A DNA stretch of 64,000 nt, taken from positions 294,001 through 358,000 of the forward strand of contig JAOTOL010001635.1 in the NCBI GenBank assembly GCA_034440575.1, written 5' to 3'. Positions 36,286 to 49,393 of this stretch are shown here, one piece after another. The number at the start of each line of letters is the position of its first letter. Position 1 is the first letter of the stretch. The translations under genes and the position numbers were made by a program. Under the pieces are notes generated by a model. The model searched no databases and was not told the DNA's origin. It saw only the letters and a program-made list of their open reading frames with translations. The DNA is from Imbricaverruca yamaguchii. Lineage: Eukaryota; Arthropoda; Thecostraca; Neoverrucidae.

Positions 36286-37674
36286 AAACTTCACCCCTCC
36301 AGACGAGTGCCACCCATGACATTTCCTAGATCCGTACCTCAGCCTACCTAAGAAGCGTCTTATCTTGGTATTTGTTGAAGTCATATGGTTATGCTTATCG
36401 GGTTAGACTCATGACGTTGACATTAATCTTCCATTTGGAGGAACCTTTACTGCCTCTTACCGCAGGCGGAGGAAAGCATCCGGTTCGCTGCCGCCGCGTT
36501 GGTGGTTTTTGTATAACTTCTCGAGTGACGTAGACAAAGGTCAAGAGCCGTCATAGCTTCTCACATCAAACCTTCTAAGCCTGGCATGGCAAAATGTACG
36601 AAATAAAAACGCAGAAAACAAACTCAACCTTCAATTCGGAAAAAAGACGCGATAAGTGATTGGCACGAGATGCGGTTAGTGCAGTTAGCGATGGATCTTC
36701 TGCTACCAAATATCAGGAATTTCTTATATTCCGGAAAGATATGTCTAAAAGTATAGTTATACCCAGTAAATGAATCATCCGCAATTAGCTAAGCGCAGTC
36801 GTCACAAATAAATAAACATTTGCATGGCAATTCAAAAGAGTATTAGACTACCAAAAGCTCTAATTACGCATTTCAAATGTGGGTCTCATAATTCTAAGCC
36901 TTGCGCAAATTCGCCTTTACGAGGCACACTTATAATTGTGGCGTACCGGACTCAATGAACCGAAACGTTGCTGATAGGTCGTGAGGCTACCATATCCGAC
37001 ACTCATGAAGAAAATACTGCATTAATGATATCAACAGAAACATAATATTTTGTGATAATATTTTGATCATGATGATAGAGAAGATACGAAAATGCACAAA
37101 AGAAAATCAAAATGGCATTGATGTTGAGCAACTGTCTGTGAACTAACAATATTATGTTGGATTTCAAGCGCATCCACGGCATGCGAAATGCAACAAGAGT
37201 TTGGGATAAGTCCATTGTACGCTCCTCTTTATACTATCTCCTCACTGTGCCACAGAGCCCCAAAATCAAATAATCAATCCATCTCCTCGATACCCACCTG
37301 CAGCAGTCAATAGGGACGATAAAGTTGCGATGCAATAACTTAAATAACTATTGCATCTATAAATGCTCATAATATGTGCAATGATCCAGCTATAATATTG
37401 TCTGGCTTCACCATAAGACTGAATCCACACCCAGATGGGTGTACCACCACCCCTAGAAACCCCACCTTCAGACGGACCTCATCATGACATGGACCATCCT
37501 GACAGCATTTTAGTTTATCTGCGATATAACGAATAATACATACGACAGCATCTATCTACCATATCCATCATCAAATAGATTCCAATCGTCAGATGGGCCC
37601 TGGCGTCAAATGAACCATATCATCGGACTAATTAATCTCACCGTCAGATTAATCTCATCGTCAAATGCCCCCAC
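35833..37674. other. Anonymous AT-rich DNA with a (TA)n tract at 36233-36281
   Basis: Apart from about 48 bp of (TA)n, no recognised feature. Confidence 0.45.
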
Positions 37675-38330
37675 CCTTAGGTGGGCCCCGCCGCCAGGTG
37701 GAGCCCACCACCAGGTGGACCCCATCGTCAGGTGGACCCCACCACCAGGTGGACCCCACCGCCAGGTGAACCCCACCGCCAGGTGAACCCCATCATCAGA
37801 TGGACCCCACCACCAGGTGAACCCCACCATCAGGTGAACCCCATCGTCAGGTGGACCCCACCACCAGGTGGACCCCACCGCCAGGTAAACCCCATCGTCA
37901 GGTGGACCCCACCGCCAGGCGGACCCCACCGTCAGGTGAACCCCATCGTCAGGTGGACCCCATCGTCAGGTGGACCCCACCGTCAGGTGAACCCCACCGT
38001 CAGTTGGACCCCACCGTCAGGTGGACCCCATCGCCAGGTGGACCCCACCGCCAGGTGGACCCCATCGCCAGGTGGACCCCATCGTCAGGTGGACCCCACC
38101 GTCAGGTGAACCCCACCGTCAGTGGACCCCCACCAGGTGGACCCCACCTCAGGTGGACCCCATCGTCAGGTGGACCCCACCGCCAGGTGGACCCCACCGT
38201 CAGGTGAACCCCACCGTCAGGTGGACCCCATCGCCAGGTGGACCCCATCGTCAGGTGGACCCCACCGTCAGGTGAACCCCACCGTCAGTTGGACCCCACC
38301 GTCAGGTGGACACCATCGCCAGGCAGGCAC
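37675..38330. repeat. 17-bp tandem array (GTGGACCCCACCGCCAG), ~38 copies
   Basis: Variants alternate GTGGA/GTGAA, CACC/CATC and GCCAG/GTCAG. Stop-free in several frames. Confidence 0.95.
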
Positions 38331-38486
38331 GCCGCCAGACCTTGCACCGTACTAGCTCAAGGCTGACCACAGTAATCAACGAACAGTGCGTGGGCTGGCT
38401 ATTCACCAAAGGTTTATGGGCCATTGTGCACTGAGCGCCACGCACAAAAACACGGCCGCGAGCTCAAACGTCCGTGGTGCGTGACC

Positions 38487-39150
38487 AGCGCGGGTGTGGC
38501 GATAGGTGCGTGACCATCGTGTGTGGTGATAGGTGTCTGACCATCGTGTGTGGCGATAGGTGCGTGACCAGCGCTGGTGTGGCGGTAGGTGCGTGGCCAC
38601 CGTGTGTGGCGATAGGTGCGTGACCAGCGCTGGTGTGGCGATAGGTGCGTGACCAGCGTGTGTGGCGATAGGTGCGTGACCAGCGTGTGTGGCGATAGGT
38701 GCGTGACCAGCGTGTGTGGCGATAGGTGCGTGACCAGCGCGTGTGTGGCGATAGGTGCGTGACCAGCGTGTGTGGCGATAGGTGCGTGACCAGCGTGTGT
38801 GGCGATAGGTGCGTGACCAGCGTGTGTGGCGATAGGTGCGTGACCAGCGTGGGTGGCGATAGGTGAGTGACCATCGTGTGTGGCGATAGGTGGTACCATG
38901 TGTGTGGCGATAGGTGCGTGACCACGTGTGTGGCGATAGGTGCGTGACCATCGTGGGTGGTGATAGGTGAGTGACCATCGTGTGGCGATAGGTGCTGACC
39001 AGGGTGTGATAGGTGCGTGACCAGCGTGTGTGGCGATAGGTGCGTGACCACGTGTTGGGTAGGTGCGTGACCAGCGCGGGTGTGACAATAGGTGCGTGAC
39101 CAGCGCGGGTGTGACAATAGGTGCGTGACCAGCGTGTGTGGCGATAGCTG
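38487..39150. repeat. 27-bp tandem array, ~24 copies
   Basis: The unit is GCGATAGGTGCGTGACCAGC plus GTGTGTG. Variants have GGTGTG, CATCG and short deletions. Confidence 0.94.
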
Positions 39151-39302
39151 AACTCCAGATGTGTGGCGCGATAGGCAGGCAGCCTGTCAGAAAGGGGCCT
39201 ACATTTAGTGACCTCAACGTCCATACCCCAACGTTGCGAGCTCCAACTTTACGGAGTAACTGAGCTTCGTACGTACATACCGCTGGTGCGTAGTGGTAGG
39301 CC

Positions 39303-39910
39303 GCATATGAAGGCTCCATGCTTGACGGGTGGCCAAGTACTATTGTTGACTCAACAGGAGAAGGATTTAGGTGTTATTCTAAACAAAACATTGGGGGCAT
39401 CAGAACAAACCAAGGAAGCCAGGAAGAAGGCACTGCGAATACTTGGGACAATCAATAGGAATGCAATATGAGGAAAGATTGAAGAAATTGAATATGTTTT
39501 CACTTAGATATAGAAGGCTGATATCATCAAGGTCTTTAAATTTGTACGTGGCCTGGAGAATGGGTATCTCATGGAAATGTTTCAATGCAACAAAAATGCT
39601 GCAATTAGAGATCATCAATTAAAAATTAAAGTTAACCACAACAGGACAAGGTTAAGACAGTCTTTCTTCACCAACAGGGTAGTAGAACACTGGAACCAGC
39701 TTCCAGAAACCATTATCAGTAGCAGCACATGGAACATCTTTAAAAACAGCATGGATAATCATTATAAGAATAGAGGGCTTGCTTTTAAGTATTCCAGGGA
39801 GACCAGATCGACGAATTTGGTTGGCAACTGGTTGAGTGTTCAGAGTGCAACCAAGACGGGCCCTTGTGGCTCATAGCTGCACTGATCTTTTATGTCGTTA
39901 TGTCTTTATG
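39303..39910 (+). pseudogene. 5'-truncated, internally deleted copy of the same CR1/L2-type LINE
   Basis: The encoded text (GGQVL, TQQEKDLGVILN, GASEQTKEARKKALR, then TRLRQSFFTNRVVEHWNQLP) is nearly the same as the C-terminal part of ORF2 in the LINE at 56.7-61.7 kb. About 45 codons are missing between INRN and YEERLKKLN (near 39465), and about 10 bp near 39522. The 3' end carries TTTATGTCGTTATGTC (39888-39903), a degenerate version of the 8-bp tail repeat of the larger copy. Truncation at the 5' end is typical of LINE insertions. Confidence 0.92.
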
Positions 39911-40354
39911 GTGCACAATGGAAATTAATATGGCAAGACTTAGTTCCGCAGCACGCTGCATCATTGAACGACTGACCAAAGATATTCTGAAAAGTGAATA
40001 TCGCCGACTATTATTGCCAAATGCGGTGGAGCACATAGTGTAAGGAAACGTTTGCGGTCTTATTCATGTGTTTCCAGACCGAGATAATGCCAGCAAATGC
40101 ACTCTTCAAATAATTAGTTGCCTGGGTGCAGCCCCAATGTTTGCGATTTTCAGGTCACATGGACATCTGTTTTTTGGCTCAGCATCTAATGATAACCACA
40201 CATATATCATGGAAGACTAGTAATCAAATTAAGAGGTTGCTACCAGAACGTAATGCGACTGTAATGGCCTGCTATCTGCCCTGTGTTTCGAGATCAGCTG
40301 ATGAAACCTCTGCTTCCACCAGCATATGTCACAGTCGACTGCTGACAGGATGGC
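39911..40354. other. Anonymous spacer
   Basis: No recognised feature. Confidence 0.4.
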
Positions 40355-40680
40355 ACAGGCTTCTGCTGACAAAATGGCGGAGATGACTGCTGGCATAATG
40401 GTGGAGATGGCTGCTGGCAGTATGGTGGAGATGGCTGCTGGCAGAATGGTGGAGATGGCTGCTGGCATAATGGTGGAGATGGCTGCTGGCAGGAGATGGC
40501 TGCTGGTGGAGATGACTGCTGGCAGGACGGTGGAGATGACTGCTGGCAGAATGATGGAGATGACTCTGGCAGGATGGTGGGGATGACTTCTGGCAGGATG
40601 GTGGAGATGACTGTTGTCACGATGGTGGACAGGGCTGCTGTCAGTATGACAGAGACGGCTGCTGTCAGAATGACACCGCC
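40355..40680. repeat. 24-bp tandem array, first locus (~13 copies)
   Basis: Units are GGAGATGGCTGCTGGCAGAA plus TGGT, more diverged (ATGACTGCTGGC) than the second locus at 42325-43108. Confidence 0.93.
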
Positions 40681-40689
40681 ACACGGCGA

Positions 40690-41209
40690 TACAAGTGGCC
40701 GCGGAGGCAGCAGTGACGGCGCCCACCACCACTGACTCAGCATCACACCCACTGCACCTCCAACCGACAGCCACCAGCCCCCCCCCGAGCCACAGCCTGC
40801 GGCGGCGCCGGCACCAGTGGAGCCGCGGCCGGCCGCCGAGGCGACCGCGCCCACATCGCCTCGGGCGGCCGGCGCAGCGGCCAAGTCGAGGGCAGGCGCG
40901 CCACCACCACGGGACACGGATGTGTGCACCGCTCAATGGAAAACATGTAATTTGTTGGGAGGGCAGCGGAGCGCCGACCACATCGCCAACACATAGATCA
41001 TCGTCAGAAATCACCGTCATTTGGCGCCAATGCGCGCCAAGATTGCCGGTTGCGTCGCAAATTTAACACTGGTAATGATGTTTGGTTTGCATGTAAGTAC
41101 CGTTGGCCGGCGGCCGCGGCGCGTCGGCGTGGTGAAGTCTCGGTCAGGACGGTGGCTGTCCGGGGGACGGCGCCGGTGCCGGGGTGCCGAGGCGGTGCGT
41201 CACACATCG
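40690..41209. promoter_or_regulatory. CpG-rich block (possible CpG island)
   Basis: GC- and CpG-rich at 40780-40920 and 41105-41205; includes a short poly(C). No gene recognised next to it. Confidence 0.28.
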
Positions 41210-41625
41210 GGTGCATAGGTCACGGGACAGGTGGTCGCACATCAGGCACATAGGTCATGGGACAGATGGTCACACATCGGCACAAAGGTCACGAGGTCAA
41301 GATGTAGATGGTCACACATCGGGCACATGGGTCATGGGACAGATGGTCACATATAGGGTGCATAGGTCATGAGACAGACGGTCACACATCGGGCACAAAG
41401 GTCATGGGACAGATGGTCACACATAGGGTGCATAGGTCATGATACAGATGGTCACACATAGGGTGCATAGGTCATGATACAGATGGTCACACACAGGGTG
41501 GATAGGTCCCGATACAGATGGTCACACATAACGTGCATAGGTCGCAAGACTGACGGTCATACATAGGGTGCATAGGTCGCAAGACGACGGTCACACGTCA
41601 GGTGCAGTGGTCACGGTATGAACCA
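41210..41625. repeat. 35-bp tandem array, ~11 copies
   Basis: The unit is GGTCACACATAGGGTGCATA then GGTCATGATACAGAT. Variation is mainly GGGTGC versus GGGCAC. Confidence 0.92.
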
Positions 41626-42089
41626 TCACACATCGGGTGCACACATCCGATACAGGCTATCAGTCTGTGAACAGATGTCCACGTCAGAAAATCACATACC
41701 GGATATAGGGGTCTCGAGACTGTCGATAACTTCTTTGGTGCTGAGCATGGTTTATTCAGGGAATTGTGTTTGTGTGTGCTTTCAGACCACTTCATATTAT
41801 TCAGTTGTCCTTTCGAAATCCGAGTAAGGTCCATTTCCGTCCGCTTATGACGATTTTCCTTCTCCTCGAACGAGCTTCAGCCCTCTGGATGACACCATTC
41901 GACTGGATACGGCAGCGTCGCGAAGATGGACGAGCGCTTGTCTGCCACCTCCCTTCCGCAGCCGCCAAGGCCACGGCCAAGCCAGTGAGCCCGACTGCAT
42001 CTTTTAGTGTTGAGTGCTTGTTGTCGGCGGGGCAATGCTTTTTTATGCGGCCACAAACGATCGTGCCTGCAATTTACTACTTCCTAGCC
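41626..42089. other. Anonymous spacer
   Basis: No recognised gene. A 443-codon frame starts near here only because it runs into the stop-free 24-bp array. Confidence 0.4.
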
Positions 42090-42324
42090 GGTATTAATTC
42101 ACCAAGGTGGTGGAGAGCCGGCCGCAACAGCTGGGCCGCCGCCTACACTGGCGAGGCGCACGCGGCCGACACGGCTCTTCAACCACACACATCGCCCCCC
42201 CCCCCACCACCACCACCGCCACCCCGCCTGCGCCTCCCGCACCGGGCGAACGCGGCGCCGACACGGAAGCCGTGCCCGAGCCCTGTCTCCGTGGACCGCG
42301 CGGAGCCCACACCGGTCGACAATG
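42090..42324. promoter_or_regulatory. CpG-rich block before the second 24-bp array
   Basis: GC-rich with a C11/CACC-rich stretch near 42196-42225. Composition only. Confidence 0.25.
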
Positions 42325-43108
42325 GCAGGGTGGTGGAGATGGCTGCTGGCAGGATGGTGGAGATGGCTGCTGGCAGGGTGGTGGAGATGGCTGCTGGCAG
42401 GGTGGTGGAGACGGCTGCTGGCAGGGTGGTGGAGATGGCTGCTGGGAGGGTAGTGGAGATGGCTGATGGCAGGGTGGTAGAGATGGCTGCTGGGAGGGTG
42501 GTGGAGATGGCTGATGGCAGGGTGGTAGAGATGGCTGCTGGCAGGGTGGTGGAGATGGCTGCTGGCAGGATGGTGGAGATGGCTGCCGGCAGGATGGTGG
42601 AGATGGCTGCTGGCAGGGTGGTGGAGATGGCTGATGGCAGGATGGTGGAAATGACTGCTGGCAGGGTGGTGGGGGATGGCTGCTGGCAGGATGGTGTGGA
42701 TGGCTGCTGGCAGGATGGTGGAGATGGCTGCTGGCATAATGGTGGAGATGGCTGCTGGCAGAATGGTGGAGATGGCTGCTGGCATAATGGTGGAGATGGC
42801 TGCTGGCAGTATGGTGGAGATGGCTGCTGGCATAATGGTGGAGATGGCTGCTGGCAGGGTGGTGGAGACGGCTGCTGGCAGGGTGGTGGAGATGGCTGCT
42901 GGCAGGATGGTGGAGATGGCTGCCGGCAGGATGGTGGAGATGGCTGCTGGCAGGATGGTGGAGATGGCTGCTGGCAGGGTGGTGGAGATGGCTGCTGGCA
43001 GGGTGGTGGAGACGGCTGCTGGCAGGGTGGTGGAGATGGCTGCTGGCAGGATGGTGGAGATGGCTGCCGGCAGGATGGTGGAGATGGCTGCTGGTAGTAT
43101 GGTGTTGT
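42325..43108. repeat. 24-bp tandem array, second locus (~32 copies)
   Basis: Units are GGAGATGGCTGCTGGCAGGG plus TGGT, with variants GCATAA, GCAGAA and GCAGTAT in place of GCAGGG. The eight-codon period (24 bp) keeps frames open on both strands. Confidence 0.96.
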
Positions 43109-43594
43109 CTGGCGACCGCGGAACGGAGATGGGGGCGGACACCGCAAGGGGAAAAGTGGGAGATTTGTGGCGAAGGTGGTAGTGAAAATGTTTACAAAAT
43201 GACAACGTGCTTTTGCTTTGCTTTCATTCATTAGCTCAGCTTAAAACTTAGGGTAAGTTATGTTCGAAATTATGCCAAATGGAGCGAAGCTTGACTATAC
43301 CTCGGCGTGCAACAGAGCATCCAGTCTCCTTCGTCTTGGTCTACCGAGCACCCTCTTCAATCATATTGAAATGCTTCAACATACATATGGAGATACTCAA
43401 TCGCGATATTCTTCCTTTTCATACGAGGGAATATGCGACTGACGCTCACTTTCTGAAAGATATGGGAGATCTGATTTCCCCTAGTATGTAGTCGGTCTGA
43501 AGAAGTGCTTCCCGTTGGATGTTCAACTACATTAGCGCACATCGTGCTGGAATTTTGCCACCCGGCCCCACTTTTTTCATCGAGGTGCGAAGCT
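43109..43594. other. Anonymous spacer
   Basis: No recognised feature. Confidence 0.4.
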
Positions 43595-43790
43595 GAGCTG
43601 GCGAATTTCGTCCTTGCCTCCCAATGTAAATCGCAGGCTCAACTAACGCAATCGGGTGCTCTGAGTATCCTCCCAGTGTTCCTCGCAAACCGCAGCCTCA
43701 ACTGATGCAGACGAGCGCTCTGAGTGGCCTCCCAATGTGGCCCGTAAACCACAGCTTCAACTAACGCAGCCAGCCACTCTGAGTGAACGT
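43595..43790. repeat. ~59-bp tandem repeat, ~3 copies
   Basis: Shared blocks: CTCTGAGTRNCCTCCCARTG, CGYAAACCRCAG and CTCAACTAACGCAG. Confidence 0.8.
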
Positions 43791-43955
43791 GAATGGGAGT
43801 CTGCGCGGTGGAGGCCGGTCACATGGTACCGGACAGCGCCGCTTCCGGGGGGCTCGGACGGGCCTGGGAATCGAGCAGTCGGCCGCCGCGCCGGCGCCGT
43901 TAACCCGCCAGAAACGACCGCTCCGGTGCGGTGAGCACCGCCGGGCAGTGGCGCG

Positions 43956-44000
43956 CTGCACTTGCGGCTGCACTTGCGGGTGCACTTGCGGGCGAAGCTG
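43956..44000. repeat. 13-bp repeat (CTGCACTTGCGGG), 3 copies
   Basis: Three consecutive copies leading into the 71-bp array. Confidence 0.85.
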
Positions 44001-44029
44001 CTTGCCAGGCAGCGTGTTTGGCGAACGCC

Positions 44030-44445
44030 GCGGCGGTGATGTGATGTTTCTGGTGCGGTTCCAATGCCGAGCACCTGCACCTGTGCCTGGCGAATGCCGC
44101 GGTAGTGATATGGCGCTTCTTGTGCGGTCCCCATGTGCAGGGTCTGCACCTGTGGTCTTGGTGAAAGCCGCGGCAGTGATATCGCGCCATTCCTGCGGTA
44201 CCCATGTGCAGGACCTACACCTGTACCCCTGGTGAACGTCGCGGTAGTGATATGGCGGTTCTGGTGCGGTACCCATGTACATGACCTGCACCTGTACCCC
44301 TAGAGAACGCCGCGGCAGTGACATGGCGCTATTCGTGCGGCCCCTATGTACAGGACCTACACCTCTGTGCCCCTGGTGAACGCCGCGGTGGTGATATGGC
44401 GCTTCTGGTGCGCACACCATCCACAAGAGCTGCACCTGTACGTGT
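44030..44445. repeat. 71-bp tandem array, ~6 copies
   Basis: Units read GTGATATGGCGCTTCTGGTG, CGGTACCCATGTRCAGGACC, TGCACCTGTACCCCTGGTGA and ACGCCGCGGTA, with moderate divergence. Confidence 0.92.
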
Positions 44446-46683
44446 TTTTGCTACTGCGAAGGATGATAATTGCATGATCAATCACGCTGCTGAACGGTGA
44501 ATCATTCTGACGTCCACGTTGCGGCGGCTAATTTGGTGTCATATTTCAGCGGATAATAAGCCGATCTGGACAGTGTCACGTGGACACGCTGCCTCCATTT
44601 TCCTCATCCCTTCACCCTCCGTGAGGTGACTCTCACAAAACGCCCCTGTACCGCAGCGTCGCACCTGGCTATTACCCGCTGCCCATGCTGTGGTTTTACA
44701 CCAGGCAGTTTGATTCAATAAGCTCCCCGGCGAGGACTTGCACCAAGCGTGTAATTTCATACGGCTTCGCCTAATGCGTGGTATATCCGGAACGCATGTA
44801 AGTTGGCCTGGCGATCATCAGTATTCAATGCGAATGGGCAGGTGACATCTGTGAGAAAAGACGCCCATCCAGCAACATCCTATATAAGCCATGCGGCGCA
44901 TCGACAATGACTAGTCTGTGTTCTGAGACCCGACATGCCGTAGGAAATGTAGAAGATGGATCGAGCAATTCGTGAAAAGCAAAACATTCCATTTGAACCT
45001 CAAGGTAGTTCAAGTGAAGCTGGAATGGCGAAACGACAATCTCTCCCATTTTACTTTAGCTACTAAACATGGTTCCAGTAGGAAAAGTGGCCTCAGAATA
45101 CTAGCTTATTGATACGCTACATGATTTATGAAGAGAACTGCGATATGGGGACCTTCTCTTGAAGATGATCCATGATGATTTGCACTCAATATTGATCATC
45201 GCTAGGCCAACCCATATGCGATACGGATATGACATGCGCCAAGACGGGATGACAACACTCTTCAAGGCAAAACGTACAGGACAAATAAAGATAGCGAACT
45301 CACTTGGGTGATATGATAACAATAGTTTTGATGAAAATATATTTTTAGGTATGGCATGGGCCGTGATGCCTACACATAAGAAAGTGTCACGTTCTTCTTC
45401 CCTTCCATTTTACCTTGATCTGTAAAGCCGATGCTGGCAGGTGACTATTTATTTAGACTTGGATTCCGTGTTTCATATCTAAACTGCAATAGTAGTAGTA
45501 ATTCTTCCGCAGGTGGCAGACAGATCCTCGCTAGATCACTATCAGTCACTATAATTACGCTTGAACCATTCAATAAGTAGGAGAGTGACTGGTTCAGCAA
45601 TTGGGGTAGTTCTAAGAAAGGACAAACGGAGGGCCAGTGAAGGTAGGAGGAAGGTATAGAGTGGCATAGAGGTACGAAAAGAAAGGAATACAAACAGATA
45701 ACTGAAGGAACTGCTACCAGTGCATAATTCATCAAAATAGTCATCGATGAACAGGATGCAGTTTGAATTTTTCTCACGTGGTTTAATTTGTCATATATTT
45801 TACGCAAGTTAAAATATCGAATGTCAAAAATTGCACATTGATGATCAACACCAGTACGGTGGTGATACACATGCTCCCCAATACTTACTCCAAGTATTCT
45901 GCAGTGCATCAGCCGTAAGTTTCAGTCGGGGATATTCAAAAACGTTTTTCAAGGGTGGTTTACCTCAATTACAACCCCGTCCTAAAAGTGATCGCAATTT
46001 AATCTTTAATTCATAAAATTAGAGTCGCCTGAAATATATTCCGTACCTATCTGATTTCCAACCTGTCCAGGGCGCTTCCTCTGCCGTACATAACAGTGAC
46101 ATATCATCTACTGCCCGTCGACTCAATCGGACAGTGCCTTACTGCCTGCCTGTCCTGGTGCTACAACAATAGCTGCCGCTTAGAATACTTATGCTCATAT
46201 GATGATTGCTTGTAGCGTGCATGTGTACCTAGTTAACTTGCAACTTCATCCACATATGCATTCATTCAGGTACCAAGTCCAACATGCCGCTATGAATATG
46301 CATATAACGTGATTGTAATATGTCTTGCGCTATTTGATCGATGATCGATGATAGATGAGTGCGTAGCCCAATGATCGCCGTGTAATTTCTTGTTTTGCTT
46401 GGAATAAGTAAGTGAAATTAGAATTTAAGCATTGCCCCATTACAACATGTCTAATGGGCTGCATAATTTATGACATAATGAACTTCATAATTAAACGGAT
46501 AGCACAGGGCTACCACCAGCCGTTTTCATGGTATTACCTGACAAAAGTTATGAGCAACGTGCATTATTGTCATTGGGTCTCATCATCCGACTCCCCCTTC
46601 CGATCCTTCACATTTTATTTACAACCGGGAAGATTTACTTGCAATATCCATATACCTTCTTCGAGTTTCTATGAACAGCTGTC
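44446..46683. other. Anonymous AT-moderate DNA
   Basis: The longest frame (154 codons, minus, 45445-45909) has no recognised domain. No arrays. Confidence 0.45.
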
Positions 46684-46815
46684 GGCGATATTTGCGTGTT
46701 CAGAATTCCGTCAGCTGTTGGTGATATTCGCGTGTTCAGAATGCCATCAGCTGTTGGTGATATTCGCATGTTCAGAATGCCGTCAGCTGCTGGTGATATT
46801 TGCGACTTCAGGATG
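46684..46815. repeat. 36-bp tandem repeat, ~3.7 copies
   Basis: The unit reads GCGTGTTCAGAATGCCGTCA then GCTGTTGGTGATATTC. Confidence 0.93.
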
Positions 46816-48404
46816 CGTCAGCGGTTGCGCAGAGACTAATCGTTGCCACAAGGTGTCGACAGTGTTTACTCTTCTTGGCAGTCCAATGTCATATTTCGTA
46901 CCGTTGTCCATGACATGTCGGCAACGTCCACGTCACCCGAGAAACACAGCAAAACGACGTCCGCACTGTGAGAAGCTGACTGAAACCAGGCTGAGTCTCA
47001 AGCTGCCGGCTAGTCGCCATGCACTTTAGGAAGTGCATAGTGTCTAGCAGGAGGTTGAGCTCATGCCGCACATTTGCTAACCTTGGCTTTTATAGTTACT
47101 TCTTTGCATCGTAACGAGCATTAAGGCGGCGCCTATATTCTTCAATTATAGTGCGGGTCATGATCTGACCCCATGCAAGCTGCATGGCAACCGACAATCT
47201 TCTTCAAAAATACCAGGAGCGTGTGCAGCGTGATAATTATCGAATACGGTAACTGCCAAGGGGAGATGCGCCTAATTTAGAGCGGGTTCGAGGTTATGGG
47301 TACGTAAAGACGGAAATTGTTTCATGTGCATAGCCCTCGGCTGTTTCCAGAATTTAAGCAGACAAGGGAACTACGCTAGGAGCGACCTCCGACTTTTCTG
47401 TTCGGATCTTAAATGATTTTTTTTTTTATGGTGGTGTGTTCCATGTTATTTCGGGTGCCTAAAATGTCCGTGCTGACGCGTAATCTATTCCATATACCTG
47501 GCTATTTCCACAAGAAAACACGACGGTTCCGTTTATATCGTATAAGGTATGTGAAATGAAAAGATTAAATAGTCTGGACTGAATATTTTCTTACGTGAAA
47601 AATTGTAACAATTATCTTTATCATATAATGTGTCCTGCTCGTTTGGAGATGTTCAGCTGTCTTGGACTTCCAGCAATTGCATTTGCAACAAGCACCTGGC
47701 GATTGCATAAGCGAAATATCTATTTTCCCCAGGTGCAGTTGTACGATCCAAGGTGAGATATTTCAATTTATGTGATAGTCGGTAAATACTGGACACCAGC
47801 AATTACACGGAAAACATTACCGTTTGCGGCTGTTTCAAACGAAAACATGCAAAACATCTACTATACTAAGATTTACACTCAAGCAGACATGTTGCCTGTG
47901 AACATGAAATGCGTATTCCACGAATAACATCATCGCAGAGCCCCACCTCATTGAGCATCAGTTTCTTCAGCCCCATCGCGAATAAAGGCATTTCGGCAAC
48001 TCTTCAATACGGAAGCATTGCCACATTCTAAAGTTCCAGTTTGACCAATTGATGCTTTTGAGCGCACGCCATATGCATCCAGCAGGTTCGGCTGTACGCT
48101 TCCGCATGTAACTACCATTGTCCACATGCTGTACGCCGGCCAAAAGCGGGCGGTTCTCCCGGCTCAATGCACCAACACTGGCGTCATCAGCACTGCCACT
48201 GGTGTCGGTGTATGTCGGCGTGCTCGTGGCGAGTGGCGGGGCCCGGGGGGGGTCCGGGCCACAATCAGCGCCAGTCGTTAGACGCCAACGTCCGTGATGA
48301 CTAGTGGCGGTGCCGACGCGTCCTAATGTGGCTTTCCTGCCGCCCACCGCAAATGGTGTGCGAGTAGTGGAAGTGAACGGTGACCGGAAAGACTCGCAGG
48401 CGCC
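46816..48404. other. Anonymous AT-rich DNA, GC-rich from about 48120
   Basis: No recognised gene or transposon. Confidence 0.4.
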
Positions 48405-48732
48405 GCCTAGCAACTGAGCTGACGGTTCCGCCTGGCAACTGAGCTGACGGTTCCGCCTGGCAACTGAGCTGACGCTTCCGCCTGGCAACTGAGCTGACGG
48501 TTCCGCCTGGCAACTGAGCTGATGCTTCCGCCTGGCAACTGAGCTGATGGCACCGCCTGGCAACTGAGCTGATGGCTCCGCCTGGCAACTGAGCTGACGG
48601 CTCCGCCTGGCAACTGAGCTGACGGTTCCGCCTGGCAACTGAGCTGACGGTTCCGCCTGGCAACTGAGCTGATGGCTCCGCCTGGCAACTGAGCTGACGG
48701 CTCCGCCTGGCAACTGAGCTGATGGCTCCGCC
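48405..48732. repeat. 25-bp tandem array, ~13 copies
   Basis: The unit is GGCAACTGAGCTGACGGTTC plus CGCCT, very uniform apart from ACGG/ATGG/ACGC changes. Confidence 0.95.
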
Positions 48733-49393
48733 CTCGGATGGCCGGATGCTCCCCCCCCCCTCCCCGGCCTTATCGGCCGGCCGCCCTGACGAACGTCTGC
48801 ATGCGCTCCTTCATCAGCTGACAATACCGATATACTTGCGCCGATACACTAGTTTCAATGGCCAACCACATATAAAAATTGCAGCCGATAACCGGGGTTG
48901 CTGGTCATCACACGCAATCATTACGATGATTTGGAGGTGGGTGTCTAGCTGAGAGACGGAAAGACAACAAGTGTGGTGGACGTTCCCGAAGATATTTGCG
49001 ATGGAAAATACGCTTAGTCATGTGCATGCTACATAGCTTCAGACTGAACAGGCCGGGTGAGCTTCGACGCTGACGATTATCATCTGGTGTTGTGTGTTTG
49101 TGTTTTTGTTTGTGTTGGCATCATTACAGTGCAAACCGATTCGAAAGACATTGGTTTAGCTTCCACACCGACTTGCAAGAAAATATCTTGTCCAGCGAAC
49201 GAATTTTGAGTGTACGCAGTGTCATACCCAGGGAGTGAATTCTGAACAAACGCTAAATCGTGTCCAGCGAGCGAGCTTATAAATCATTAATACCATAAAC
49301 TCCTTTTTCGCTACACCCTTTGCTACCGAGCTCTTTACAGCCTCTGCAGCTCATTCGGTGTTGCCGAAGTCTGAAATACAGAACGATCAATTG
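48733..49393. other. Anonymous spacer
   Basis: No recognised feature. Confidence 0.4.

Noticed and set aside
41766..43097. 443-codon frame ending in Gly/Asp/Cys/Trp repeats
   Set aside because: Most of it is the 24-bp satellite; the leading part shows no known domain.
45101..45322. Possible hAT transposase C-terminal-like peptide (RIWVGLAMINIE) on the minus strand
   Set aside because: Only about ten residues resemble the family; neighbouring frames give no further support.
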